From assembly GCF_965277665.1 (NCBI RefSeq), contig NZ_OZ255835.1:2852001-2916000 (forward strand): a DNA stretch of 64,000 nt, in the 5' to 3' direction. Within the stretch, counting starts at the first letter, position 1, and each line of letters begins with the position of its first letter. Below, one piece after another: positions 43,760-52,270 of this stretch. The DNA comes from Lichenicoccus sp965277665. Its GTDB lineage: Bacteria; Pseudomonadota; Alphaproteobacteria; Acetobacterales; Acetobacteraceae. Below the pieces are notes generated by a model that was not told where the DNA came from, made no database searches, and saw nothing but the letters and a program-made list of their open reading frames with translations. The translations under genes and the position numbers were made by a program.

Positions 43760-44678
43760 TGGTCATGTGCGCGCGCAGCACCTCGCGCGGCCACAGCCAG
43801 GCGGCGCCGCGCACGCCGGAACTGTCGCCATGCAGGTTGCGCAGAATGGGCGTGGTGACGCGCGGGCTCACCACGTAGCGCCCGATCATCGCCGGCACCG
43901 TGTCGTAGAGATGCGCCATGTTGGACAGGCCGCCGCCGATGACGATGGCGTCCGGGTCGAGGAAGTTGATCGCCATCGCCAGGCACCGCGCAAGGCGGTC
44001 GGAATGCCGGTCCAGCGCCGCGACCGCGCGCTCCTCGCCGGCGGCCGCGCGCGCGGGGATCGAACTCGCATCGCGCGACCCCGGTCCGTCGCAGTCGGTC
44101 GCCAGCGCGGAACCACACAGGAAGCGCTCGATGCAGCCCTCGTTGCCGCAGAAGCATTTCGGCATCGGGAACTCCTCGAGCCGCGGCCAAGGCAGCGGGT
44201 TGTGGCCCCACTCGCCGGCGATGTGGTGCGGCCCGGTCAGGGCGCGTTCGTCGACGATGATGCCGCCGCCGACGCCGGTGCCCAGGATGATCCCGAACAC
44301 CACCCGCTTGCCGGCGCCGGCGCCGTCCACCGCCTCGGACAGGGCGAAGCAGTTGGCGTCGTTCTCGACCCGCACCTCGCGCGCCATCGCCTCGCTGAGG
44401 TCGCGCGCGAACGGGCGGCCGTTGAGCCACACCGAGTTGGCGTTCTTGACCAGCCCGCTATCCGGGCTGATGGCCCCGGGAATGCCCACGCCCACCGAGG
44501 CGACCCCGTGCTGCTCGTGCTCGGCCTGCTGCACCAGCGCGCCCATGGCGATGATCGCCGCGTCGTAGGTGCCGGGATTCGGCACCCGCCGGCGCAGCAG
44601 CATCGAGCCGTCCTGGGCCAGAACCGCGATCTCGATCTTGGTGCCGCCGAAATCGATCCCGATCCGGAAATCCGCCAT
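43749..44678 (-). CDS. ROK-family sugar kinase (fructokinase-like)
   Basis: 309 residues. The ATP loop is IGIDFGGTKIEIAVL at 6-20. The ROK zinc motif is CFCGNEGCIERFL with the preceding GEWGHNPLPW. AINFLDPDAIVIGGGLSN closes the second domain. It phosphorylates a hexose: Mak/fructokinase and N-acetylglucosamine kinase are the nearest types and cannot be separated by eye. It overlaps dinB by 11 bp, so the two are cotranscribed, with no obvious functional link. Confidence 0.85.
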   Translation of the reverse strand: MADFRIGIDFGGTKIEIAVLAQDGSMLLRRRVPNPGTYDAAIIAMGALVQQAEHEQHGVASVGVGIPGAISPDSGLVKNANSVWLNGRPFARDLSEAMAREVRVENDANCFALSEAVDGAGAGKRVVFGIILGTGVGGGIIVDERALTGPHHIAGEWGHNPLPWPRLEEFPMPKCFCGNEGCIERFLCGSALATDCDGPGSRDASSIPARAAAGEERAVAALDRHSDRLARCLAMAINFLDPDAIVIGGGLSNMAHLYDTVPAMIGRYVVSPRVTTPILRNLHGDSSGVRGAAWLWPREVLRAHMTSVA

Positions 44679-44781
44679 GGCTGCCTCGTCCCCCCGGAGA
44701 TTTTGCGGATATCATGTACCGCTCTGGACGGATCGGCCAGGGATGCGGATACGAAGCGGGTTGCTGCACTAGGGGGCGCCG

Positions 44782-45045
44782 ATGGGCGAGACGTTGCTGG
44801 ATGTGAAGGCGCTGAGCTGCCCGCTGCCGGTGCTGCGCGCCAATCGCGCCCTGCGCGGCATGCAGCCGGGCGAGCGGCTGCGCGTGCTGGCGACCGACCG
44901 CGCCTCGATTGCGGACTTCCAGGCCTTCTGCCGCGAGACCGGGCACGCCCTGATCGCCTTCAGCGAGGAGGGCGGGGTGTTCAGCTTTGTCATCCGGCGG
45001 CGCCCGGAGCCGGCTCCGGACCAGCCCGCGCCCGCGCCCGGCTGA
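44782..45045 (+). CDS. TusA-family sulfurtransferase
   Basis: 87 residues with the TusA cysteine motif LSCPLPVLRANRAL, then PGERLRVLATDRASIADFQAFCRETGH. TusA-like proteins relay persulfide sulfur for tRNA thiolation or molybdopterin sulfur. The C-terminus is Pro/Ala-rich. GGGGGCG precedes the ATG; divergent from the ROK gene. Confidence 0.88.
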   Translation: MGETLLDVKALSCPLPVLRANRALRGMQPGERLRVLATDRASIADFQAFCRETGHALIAFSEEGGVFSFVIRRRPEPAPDQPAPAPG

Positions 45046-45107
45046 AACCCTTTCACCGTCCGGCCGCACGGGTTATTGCCCTGCCGGGACAGCAGGGGGA
45101 GACCCGG

Positions 45108-45338
45108 ATGGCCGATGACCTGGTGCAGCTTTCCTTCGAGGATGCCCTCGCGGAGCTGGAGACGATCGTGCGCGGACTCGAGGGCGGGCAGCAGAAGCTC
45201 GAGGATGCGATCACCTGCTACGAGCGTGGGGCGGCGCTGCGGCGGCACTGCGAGGCCAAGCTGAGCCAGGCCGAGGCGCGTGTGCAGGCGATCGTCGAGC
45301 GTGCGGACGGCACGCCCGAACTCCGGCCGCTCGACTGA
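45108..45338 (+). CDS. xseB: Exodeoxyribonuclease VII small subunit
   Basis: 76 residues, all of the family: LSFEDALAELETIVRGLEGG, LEDAITCYERGAALRRHCEAKL, AEARVQAIV. Pairs with XseA to degrade single-stranded DNA. GGGGGAG lies upstream. Located 7 bp before ispA, a common order. Confidence 0.93.
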   Translation: MADDLVQLSFEDALAELETIVRGLEGGQQKLEDAITCYERGAALRRHCEAKLSQAEARVQAIVERADGTPELRPLD

Positions 45339-45345
45339 CGCCGCC

Positions 45346-46281
45346 ATGACCAGTCCGTCGCAGGGGGGGCCGCTGCAGGAGGCCCCGTTGCTGGAGGCCC
45401 CGTTGCAGGGGGCCTTGGCGCAGCACGCCGCGGCCATAGAACGCACGCTGGACCGGTTGATCGCCCCGGTCGCCGGCGGCGAGGCGCGCCTGATCGAGGC
45501 GATGCGCTATGCGACGCTCGGCGGCGGCAAGCGCCTGCGCGGCTTCCTTGTCGTCGAGACCGCGGCGCTGTTCGGCGCGCCGGCCACCGGCGCGCTGCGC
45601 GCCGCCGCTTCGGTCGAGATGCTGCACGCCTATTCGCTGGTGCATGACGACCTGCCCTGCATGGACGATGACGACCTGCGCCGCGGCCAGCCCTCGACGC
45701 ACATCCGCTTCGACGTGGCTACCGCGACGCTCGCCGGCGACGCGCTGCAGACCCTCGCCTTCGAGGTCATCGCCGCTCCCGAGACGCATGCCGACGCATC
45801 GGTGCGGGTCGCCCTGGTGCAGGCGCTGGCTGGTGCCTCGGGTGCGGCCGGCATGGTCGGCGGCCAGATGATCGACATGCAGGGCGAGAGCCGCAGCCTC
45901 GCATTGCCGGAGGTGGAGCGGCTGCACGCACTCAAGACCGGGCGCCTGATCCGCTACAGCGCCGAGGCCGGCGCCATCCTCGGCGGCGCGTCGGACACCG
46001 AGTGCCAACGCCTGGCCGCCTACGGGCGGGACATCGGGGCGGCCTTCCAGGTCGCCGACGACGTGCTCGATGCCACCGCGAGCGAGGCCGAGCTCGGCAA
46101 GACCGCGGGCAAGGACCAGGAGGCCGGCAAGTCGACCTTCGTGTCGCTGCTCGGCATCGACGCGGCCCGCGCGGCCGCATCACGGCTGGCCGAGGCGGCG
46201 GTGTCGCACCTGGCACCGTTCGGATCCAGCGCCAGCCTGCTGCGCGACCTCGCGCATTACGTGGTGGAACGCCGGAGCTGA
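45346..46281 (+). CDS. ispA: Polyprenyl (farnesyl/geranylgeranyl) diphosphate synthase
   Basis: 311 residues. The first aspartate-rich motif is VHDDLPCMDDDDLRRG, the second DDVLDATASEAELGKTAGKD; LGGGKRLRGFLV is the substrate-binding lysine-arginine block. Condenses isopentenyl and allylic diphosphates to C15 or longer chains. The N-terminus carries three 5-residue repeats (PLQEA, PLLEA, PLQGA) from 15-bp tandem units. xseB precedes and tlyA follows; dxs, often between them, is missing here. Confidence 0.92.
   Translation: MTSPSQGGPLQEAPLLEAPLQGALAQHAAAIERTLDRLIAPVAGGEARLIEAMRYATLGGGKRLRGFLVVETAALFGAPATGALRAAASVEMLHAYSLVHDDLPCMDDDDLRRGQPSTHIRFDVATATLAGDALQTLAFEVIAAPETHADASVRVALVQALAGASGAAGMVGGQMIDMQGESRSLALPEVERLHALKTGRLIRYSAEAGAILGGASDTECQRLAAYGRDIGAAFQVADDVLDATASEAELGKTAGKDQEAGKSTFVSLLGIDAARAAASRLAEAAVSHLAPFGSSASLLRDLAHYVVERRS
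45372..45416 (+). repeat. 15-bp in-frame tandem repeats in ispA
   Basis: Three imperfect units of 15 bp (CTGCAGGAGGCCCCG, TTGCTGGAGGCCCCG, TTGCAGGGGGCCTTG) encode QEAPL-like repeats before the enzyme fold. Frame is kept by the unit length. Confidence 0.7.
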
Positions 46282-46328
46282 CACGGACGGAAGCGAGAAA
46301 GGCGCCAGTGGGAAAAGCGGGGCGCAGG

Positions 46329-47054
46329 ATGCGCGCCGATCAGCTGCTGGTCGAACGCGGGCTCGCCCTCAGCCGCACCCGGGCGCAGGCGCTGATCCTG
46401 GCCGGTCTGGTGTTCAGCGGCGAGACGCGCATCGACAAGGCCGGCGACATGCTGGCCGACGCTGCCGCGCTGGCGCTGCGCGGGCAGGACCATCCCTGGG
46501 TCTCGCGGGGTGGCCTGAAGCTGGCGCATGCGCTGCGGCATTTCGGCCTGTCGGCGGCAGGACGGCGGTGCCTCGATATCGGCGCGTCCACCGGCGGCTT
46601 CACCGACGTCCTGCTTGCCGGCGGGGCCGCGCATGTGCACGCCGTCGATGTCGGGCACGGCCAGCTTGCCTGGAAGCTGCGCCAGGACAAGAGGGTGACG
46701 GTCCTGGAGCGGGTCAATGCCCGCAGCCTCAACGCGGCGATGATCGGCGAACCGGCGGCCCTGGTCTGTGACGCAAGCTTCATCGGCCTGCGGACCGTGC
46801 TGCCGGCCGGCCTGTCATTATGCGGCCCGCAAGCTTGGGCGGTCGCGCTGATCAAGCCGCAATTCGAGGCGGGACGCGGCGCGGTCGGCGCCAAAGGCGT
46901 CGTGCGCGATCCGGCCATCCACGAACGGGTCTGCCTGGCAGTGAGCGAGTGGTGGGACGCCCTGCCCGGCTGGTCGGTGCTCGGCATCGAGCCCAGTCCG
47001 ATCACCGGCCCAGAGGGCAATCGCGAGTTCCTGATCGCGGCACGGCACGCGTAG
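46329..47054 (+). CDS. tlyA: TlyA-type rRNA 2'-O-methyltransferase
   Basis: 241 residues. An S4 RNA-binding domain (about 1-60: RADQLLVERGLALSRTRAQALILAG with SRGGLKLAHAL after it) precedes an FtsJ-like SAM domain: CLDIGASTGGFTDVLL (81-96), VDVGHGQLAW and IKPQFEAGRGAVGAKGVV. TlyA methylates 16S and 23S rRNA riboses and underlies capreomycin sensitivity in mycobacteria; the older name is hemolysin A. Start ATG follows CAGG. Confidence 0.9.
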   Translation: MRADQLLVERGLALSRTRAQALILAGLVFSGETRIDKAGDMLADAAALALRGQDHPWVSRGGLKLAHALRHFGLSAAGRRCLDIGASTGGFTDVLLAGGAAHVHAVDVGHGQLAWKLRQDKRVTVLERVNARSLNAAMIGEPAALVCDASFIGLRTVLPAGLSLCGPQAWAVALIKPQFEAGRGAVGAKGVVRDPAIHERVCLAVSEWWDALPGWSVLGIEPSPITGPEGNREFLIAARHA

Positions 47055-47066
47055 AGCCGGGCGGGA

Positions 47067-47213
47067 TCAGCTGTTCTGGGCGACCCCCTGCAGGTCGTGG
47101 TGCGACACCTCGGCCAGCAGCGACCAGATCTGCGACGGCTCGGCGTCGATCTCCGGATCGTTCAGAAGATGATCCAGCTCGTCGAGCTTTGCGAGGTATT
47201 CAACATTGTCCAT
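47067..47213 (-). CDS. Small acidic protein, hypothetical
   Basis: 48 residues, MDNVEYLAKLDELDHLLNDP followed by EIDAEPSQIWSLLAEVSHHD, very acidic and likely helical. GGAG lies 8 bases before the ATG and codon use is good. It converges on tlyA, 12 bp away. No function is recognised. Confidence 0.55.
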   Translation of the reverse strand: MDNVEYLAKLDELDHLLNDPEIDAEPSQIWSLLAEVSHHDLQGVAQNS

Positions 47214-47415
47214 CGCCCTGCTCCTGAAAGCGCCGCGGCCCGGATCAACCCGGCATCGTTACAGAACTGCACCGTGAACGTGGCATTGATGTGACGGTTG
47301 CGTGGCATAATCCAGCCCGATCCCTTGGCTCTCTATAACGTGAAAACAGCAGGCCAGACCGGATGCGCCGCAACCGGGATGTGCCGAAGCCAAGGCTGCG
47401 GTATAGCACCGCGGC

Positions 47416-48654
47416 ATGACGGACGCTTCACCCCCTGCCCAGCCGCCTTCCGCTCCCGGCCCGGCGTCGCCCTGCCTCGCGCGTGACGGCGCCGACAGCC
47501 TGACACCGTCGGAACGCGACCGCATCCTGGCGAAGTCCGCCCTGTTCTCGCCGCCGCCGCCGGTGCTGACGGACGGACGGCGCGAACTGGTCGGGCTGTC
47601 GCGCGAGGAGATGACGCAGGCGCTGGCCGAGATCGGCGAGAAGCCGTTCCGCACCAAGCAGCTCTGGCACTGGATCTACCACCAGGGCGCCACCGACTTC
47701 GCCCGCATGAGCTCGATCGCCAGGCCGCTGCAGGCGGTGCTGGCGGAGCGGTTCGTGGTTGGCCGGCCACTGGCCACGACCATCCAGACCAGCTCGGACG
47801 ATACCCGGAAATTCCTGTTCCGGTTCCGCGACGGCCAGGAGGCCGAGACCGTCTATATCCCCGACCGGCGGGAGGATCGTGGCGCGGTGTGCATCTCCAG
47901 CCAGGTCGGCTGCACCCTGTCCTGCCGGTTCTGCCATACCGGAACCCAGGGGCTGGTGCGCAACCTCGGAGCGGCCGAGATCATCGGCCAGTTCATGGCC
48001 GCCCGCGACAGCTACGGCGAGTGGCCGAGCCCCAGAGGAGAGACACCTCGCCTGCTCTCGACCATCGTGCTGATGGGCATGGGCGAGCCGCTGTACAATT
48101 ACGAGAACGTGGCCCGCGCCATGCGCATCGCGATGGACGGCGAGGGCATCGGCCTGTCGCGCCGACGCATCACGCTCTCGACCTCCGGCGTGGTGCCGAT
48201 GATGGACCGGGCGGGAGAGGAGCTGGGCGTCAACCTCGCGGTCTCGTTGCATGCGGTGCGCGACGAGCTGCGCGACGAGATCGTGCCGCTGAACCGGAAA
48301 TATCCGATCGCCGAGCTGATCGCCGCCTGCCGGCGCTACCCCACCGCCTCGAACGCGCGCCGCATCACCTTCGAGTACGTCACGCTGCGCGGCGTGAACG
48401 ACAGCGTGGCGGAGGCGCGCGACCTGGTGCGGTTGATCGCGGGCATCCCGGCCAAGGTGAACCTGATCCCGTTCAACCCCTGGCCCGGCAGCGCCTATCT
48501 GCCCTCGACTCGCGAGCAGCTCGACCGTTTCGCGCAGATCGTGATGGATGCCGGCTTCGCCGCGCCGATCCGCATGCCGCGCGGCCGCGACATCCTCGCC
48601 GCCTGCGGCCAGCTCCGCACCGACAGCCGGCGGGTGCGAGCCGCCGCGGCGTGA
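47416..48654 (+). CDS. rlmN: 23S rRNA / tRNA adenine C2-methyltransferase RlmN
   Basis: 412 residues, radical SAM. The cluster cysteines are in CTLSCRFCHTGTQGL; MGMGEPLYNYENV binds SAM; the second active cysteine is near the end in DILAACGQL. FRTKQLWHWIYHQGA is the N-terminal RNA domain. Methylates A2503 of 23S rRNA and A37 of some tRNAs. The 200 bp upstream (47214-47415) hold the promoter but no clear motif. The stop overlaps the start of the decayed DUF2252 gene as GTGA. Confidence 0.94.
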   Translation: MTDASPPAQPPSAPGPASPCLARDGADSLTPSERDRILAKSALFSPPPPVLTDGRRELVGLSREEMTQALAEIGEKPFRTKQLWHWIYHQGATDFARMSSIARPLQAVLAERFVVGRPLATTIQTSSDDTRKFLFRFRDGQEAETVYIPDRREDRGAVCISSQVGCTLSCRFCHTGTQGLVRNLGAAEIIGQFMAARDSYGEWPSPRGETPRLLSTIVLMGMGEPLYNYENVARAMRIAMDGEGIGLSRRRITLSTSGVVPMMDRAGEELGVNLAVSLHAVRDELRDEIVPLNRKYPIAELIAACRRYPTASNARRITFEYVTLRGVNDSVAEARDLVRLIAGIPAKVNLIPFNPWPGSAYLPSTREQLDRFAQIVMDAGFAAPIRMPRGRDILAACGQLRTDSRRVRAAAA

Positions 48655-49977
48655 GCACCCGCCAGCCCGGGCCGACGGACGCGGCCCTGCCCACCCTCCG
48701 TGAGCGCAAGGCCGCCGGCGCGGCGCGGCGCTCGACGGTGCCGCGCCACCGTCACGCCGAGTGGATGTCGCCGCCGGACCGCGCCGACCCGGTCGCGGTC
48801 CTGATCGAGCAGGGCCGGCAGCGCATCCCGGAACTGCTGCCGATCCGGTACGGCCGGATGCGCGCCTCGCCGCTCGCCTTCCTGCGCGGCGGCGCCGCGA
48901 TCATGGCCGCCGATCTGGCCGCGACGCCGATCGCGGGGCTGCGCGTGCAGAGCTGCGGCGACTGCCACCTGGCCAATTTCGGCAGCTACGCCACGCCGGA
49001 AGGGCAGCCGGTGTTCGACATCAACGATTTCGACGAGACGCTGCCGGCGCCCTTCGAGTGGGACATCAAGCGCCTGGCGACCAGCCTGGTGCTGGCCGGT
49101 CGCGAGGACGGCCTGCCGGACTCCGGCTGCCGCGCGCTCGCGGCCGACGCCGGGCACGCCTATTGCGACGAGCTGGCAGCCCTTGCCGACCTGCCGCCGC
49201 TGGCCGCCTGGAGCATCCGGATCGACCTGCCGCAGGCGATGGGGGCGATCGGCGCCGGCAAGGCGCGCGCCCGCGCCGAGAAGCGGCTGCGTGCGCGCCT
49301 GCGGAGTGCCGAAGGCCAGTACGGGCTGATCGACAGCAGTGGTCCGGCTCTCGGGACATGACGATGCGGTGCGGCAGGCCTTCGCACGCTATCCCGACAC
49401 CCTGGCCCCCGAGCGAAGCGGCCTGCTGCAGCGCTACCGGCTGCAGGATGTCATCTTCAAGGTGGTCGGTGTCGGCAGCGTCGGGACCTTCTGCGCGATC
49501 GGCCTGTTCGTGACCGCGGACGAGCAGCCGCTGCTGCTGCAGATCAAGCAGGCGCAGGCCTCGGTGCTGGCGCCCTATGCCGGGGCCTCGGACTACGAAA
49601 ACCATGGCGAACGGGTGGTGACCGGCCAGCGCATGATGCAGGCCGCCTCCGACCTGTTCCTCGGCTGGACCCGGATGCCCGAGGATGGGCGGCAGTTCTA
49701 TGTCCGCCGGCTGAAGGATGCGCGCCTCGCCGCGGTCGGCTCGCAGATCGAGGCCGAGAGCCTGCCCGCCTACGCCGCCCTGTGCGGCCGGACGCTGGGA
49801 CGGGCGCATGCGCGCTCCGGCGACGCCGCGACACTCTCGGGCTATCTCGGGCGCGGCCGACGCTTCGCCGAGGCGGTCGCGGAGTTCGGGATGCTGTACG
49901 CCGATCGCACCCAGTCCGACTGGCGGCTGTTCGAGGAGGCGATCGGCTCGGGACGGATCGAGGCGCGGGCCGGCTGA
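48651..49977 (+). pseudogene. DUF2252 gene, frameshifted and internally deleted
   Basis: Part 1 (48651-49361) reads VSTRQPGPTDAALPTL, then GDCHLANFGSYATPEGQPVFDINDFDETLPAPFEWDIKRL (given here only as the family's kinase-like core) and stops after LIDSSGPALGT. Part 2, in another frame from about 49339, has RLQDVIFKVVGVGSVGT, HGERVVTGQRMMQAASD and GRAHARSGDAATLSGYLG. Intact DUF2252 proteins have roughly 35-50 more residues between the two (the KLT..DPP region), so a deletion plus frame change has occurred. The split lies in 49290-49380. Function of the family is unknown. Confidence 0.8.
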
Positions 49978-50016
49978 GCCGGCAACCGCTTGGCACGCCG
50001 CGCCCGCCTCTGGCGA

Positions 50017-51000
50017 TCAAGACCCGAACCGGGCGCGATACTCTTGCGGGGTTGCGGCAAGCAGCCGAAGGAAGCCGCGCCGCATCGTCTCTTCCGAGCC
50101 GAAGCCACAGCGTCGTGCGACGCGCTTCACCGGCAATTGCGAGTCCAGCAGCAGGCTGCGCGCTGCCTCGACACGGAGCGTTTCGATGGCACGGGCCGGG
50201 GTCTGACCCGTCGCCTCGAGGAAGTGCCGGCTGAAACTGCGCTCGCTCATTCCGGCCTGGCGGGCCAGCCGCGGCAGGGAGAGATCACCGGACAGGTTCG
50301 CGCCGATCCAGCCGTGCAGCGCGTCAAACCTGCCGTCGTCCTGCAGGGCCAGCGCGGCGCTGAACTGGGCCTGTCCGCCGGGCCGCTTCAGAAACACGAC
50401 CAGGTAGCGCGCCACCGCTAGCGCAACCGTGCGGCCGAGATCCTCCTCCACCAATGCCAGGGCCAGGTCGATGCCGGCGGTGACACCCGCCGAGGTCCAG
50501 GCCGGGCCGTCATGCACGAAAATAGGATCGGGCTGGACCCGCACGGATGGGAAGCGCCGGGCCAGTTCGGCGCAAAGCGACCAGTGCGTGGCGGCCCGGC
50601 GCCCATCTAGCACGCCGGAGGTCGCCAGCAGGACCGCTCCGGTGCAAACGGACGCGAACCGGCGTGCCTGGTTTGCACGCAATCGCACCCAATCGACGAG
50701 GGCTTCGTCTGCCGCCGCCGCCTCGATTCCGGGGCCGCCGGCGACGATCAGCGTGTCCAGCGCAGAACCGTGCGGCGGCAGCGGGTGGGCCAGCAGCCCG
50801 ATCCCCGAAGAGGAGGTGACGGCGCCCCCCGCCTGGGACACCACGTGGATCGCGTAGGCCGGCATAGTGCCGCCCGCGATGTCGTTCGCCGTGGCGAAAA
50901 CCTGCAGCGGCCCGGTGACGTCCAGGATCTGGACCTGAGGAAAGGCGAGCAGTTCGACAGCCCGGGGCTGCTTTGGCTGGATTCGAGGGTCATTTGGCAT
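50017..51000 (-). CDS. GlxA-type AraC transcriptional regulator with DJ-1/PfpI domain
   Basis: 327 residues. The N-terminal DJ-1/PfpI domain (about 10-190) has VELLAFPQVQILDVTGPLQV and the cysteine in ASVCTGAVLLATSGVLDGR with ATHW. The C-terminal AraC helix-turn-helix is LSLPRLARQAGMSERSFSRH and TPARAIETLRVEAARSLL. Divergent from the DJ-1/PfpI gene at 51061 with 60 bp between, which it probably regulates. Start at MPNDPRIQ. Confidence 0.9.
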   Translation of the reverse strand: MPNDPRIQPKQPRAVELLAFPQVQILDVTGPLQVFATANDIAGGTMPAYAIHVVSQAGGAVTSSSGIGLLAHPLPPHGSALDTLIVAGGPGIEAAAADEALVDWVRLRANQARRFASVCTGAVLLATSGVLDGRRAATHWSLCAELARRFPSVRVQPDPIFVHDGPAWTSAGVTAGIDLALALVEEDLGRTVALAVARYLVVFLKRPGGQAQFSAALALQDDGRFDALHGWIGANLSGDLSLPRLARQAGMSERSFSRHFLEATGQTPARAIETLRVEAARSLLLDSQLPVKRVARRCGFGSEETMRRGFLRLLAATPQEYRARFGS

Positions 51001-51060
51001 GTCCGCCAACCTTGTCAGCCCTATCTTGCGTGTCAAGGCAACGAGGACCCGAACCCAGCG

Positions 51061-51780
51061 ATGATCCCGCCCGACACGCATCTCGAAATCGGCTCCCTCC
51101 TGTTCGAGGGCCTGGACCAGATCGACCTCACCGGACCGTTCGAGGTGCTATCGCGCATTCCGAACGCGACCTACCGCATCTACGGCAAGACGGCGGAGCC
51201 GATCAGGGACTTGGAGGGGCTCCGCCTGACGCCCGATGCGGCGCTGGCCGACGCCCCGCACCTGGACGTGCTGCACGTGCCCGGCGGCTTTGGGCAGGAG
51301 GCACTCATGGAGGATGCGGCCGTCCTCGGCTGGATCCGCCGGCAGGCGACTGGCGCTCGGTGTGTGTTCTCCGTCTGCACCGGTGCCCTGCTGTGCGGTG
51401 CCGCTGGACTGCTGCAGGGGCGCCGGGCGACGACACATTGGGCGTCGCTGCATCTCCTGCCGTTCTTCGGGGCGATCGCGGTGAATGAGCGGGTGGTCGT
51501 GGACGGCAACTGGGTGTTCGCAGCAGGCGTCACCGCCGGGATCGACGGCGCGCTGCGCCTTGCCGCCGAACTCCGCGGCGCGGCGGCAGCGCAGACCATC
51601 CAGTTGCACATGGCCTACGCGCCCGAGCCGCCGTTCGAGTGCGGCACTCCCGAGACCGCGCCCCCGGCGATCCTGGCGGCAGCCAGGCAGGCGGTGCATC
51701 GCATCACCACGCAGCGAGAAGCGACGGCACGGCGGATCGCCGCCCGGCTCGGCATCCACGTCGCGGACAGCGCGGCCTGA
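51061..51780 (+). CDS. DJ-1/PfpI family protein, isonitrile hydratase-like
   Basis: 239 residues. LLFEGLDQIDLTGPFEVLSR, DVLHVPGGFGQEALM and the nucleophile elbow FSVCTGALLCGAAGLLQGRR with ATTHWASL follow the isonitrile hydratase (InhA) subgroup, which hydrates isonitriles to N-formamides. The enzymatic call is by resemblance; other DJ-1 members are chaperones or deglycases. Controlled, most likely, by the divergent GlxA regulator. Confidence 0.8.
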   Translation: MIPPDTHLEIGSLLFEGLDQIDLTGPFEVLSRIPNATYRIYGKTAEPIRDLEGLRLTPDAALADAPHLDVLHVPGGFGQEALMEDAAVLGWIRRQATGARCVFSVCTGALLCGAAGLLQGRRATTHWASLHLLPFFGAIAVNERVVVDGNWVFAAGVTAGIDGALRLAAELRGAAAAQTIQLHMAYAPEPPFECGTPETAPPAILAAARQAVHRITTQREATARRIAARLGIHVADSAA

Positions 51781-51815
51781 TCCCCGAGCACACGCGTTCA
51801 ACCTAGGAGACGACC

Positions 51816-52205
51816 ATGAGCACCATCACTTTTACCAGGACCGAACCGCCGGCCTGGCTGCTGGCCATGTGGCAGGAGATCGACGACAAGACCTTCGGCC
51901 CGGGGTTCGATTGCTTTGCCGAGGACGCGATCTGCAACCTGGGCGTCGCAGACTGGCACGGCCGGGAGGCGATCCGGCAGAACCTGCGCGACTTCATCGA
52001 CAAGGGCTTCACCGCCCACCACGACGTGATCGAATATCTCGACAGCCCGCTGCTCAAGATCTTCCACGGCAAGGTCCGGATGACCTTCGACGACCCGGCC
52101 ATTGCGCCGGTGCGTCCGACGATGACCCACTTCTTCTACATGGACGAGCAGGACCCGACAAAGGTAAGCCGCTGGGTCGGGTCGGTCGGCCCGACCGGCT
52201 TCTGA
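51816..52205 (+). CDS. SnoaL/NTF2-like small protein
   Basis: 129 residues of the NTF2-like pattern: FDCFAEDAICNLGVADWHGREAIRQNLRDF, then HHDVIEYLD and THFFYMDEQDP. AGGAG precedes the ATG. Members bind small polar-apolar ligands as isomerases or hydrolases; no specific role can be given. Probably cotranscribed with the DJ-1 gene 35 bp upstream. Confidence 0.72.
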   Translation: MSTITFTRTEPPAWLLAMWQEIDDKTFGPGFDCFAEDAICNLGVADWHGREAIRQNLRDFIDKGFTAHHDVIEYLDSPLLKIFHGKVRMTFDDPAIAPVRPTMTHFFYMDEQDPTKVSRWVGSVGPTGF

Positions 52206-52270
52206 CACTGAAGTGGGGGCGCGCGGCGCCCGAACCTCGCCTTGCAGTCACATCGCCCGGGCCGGATGAC

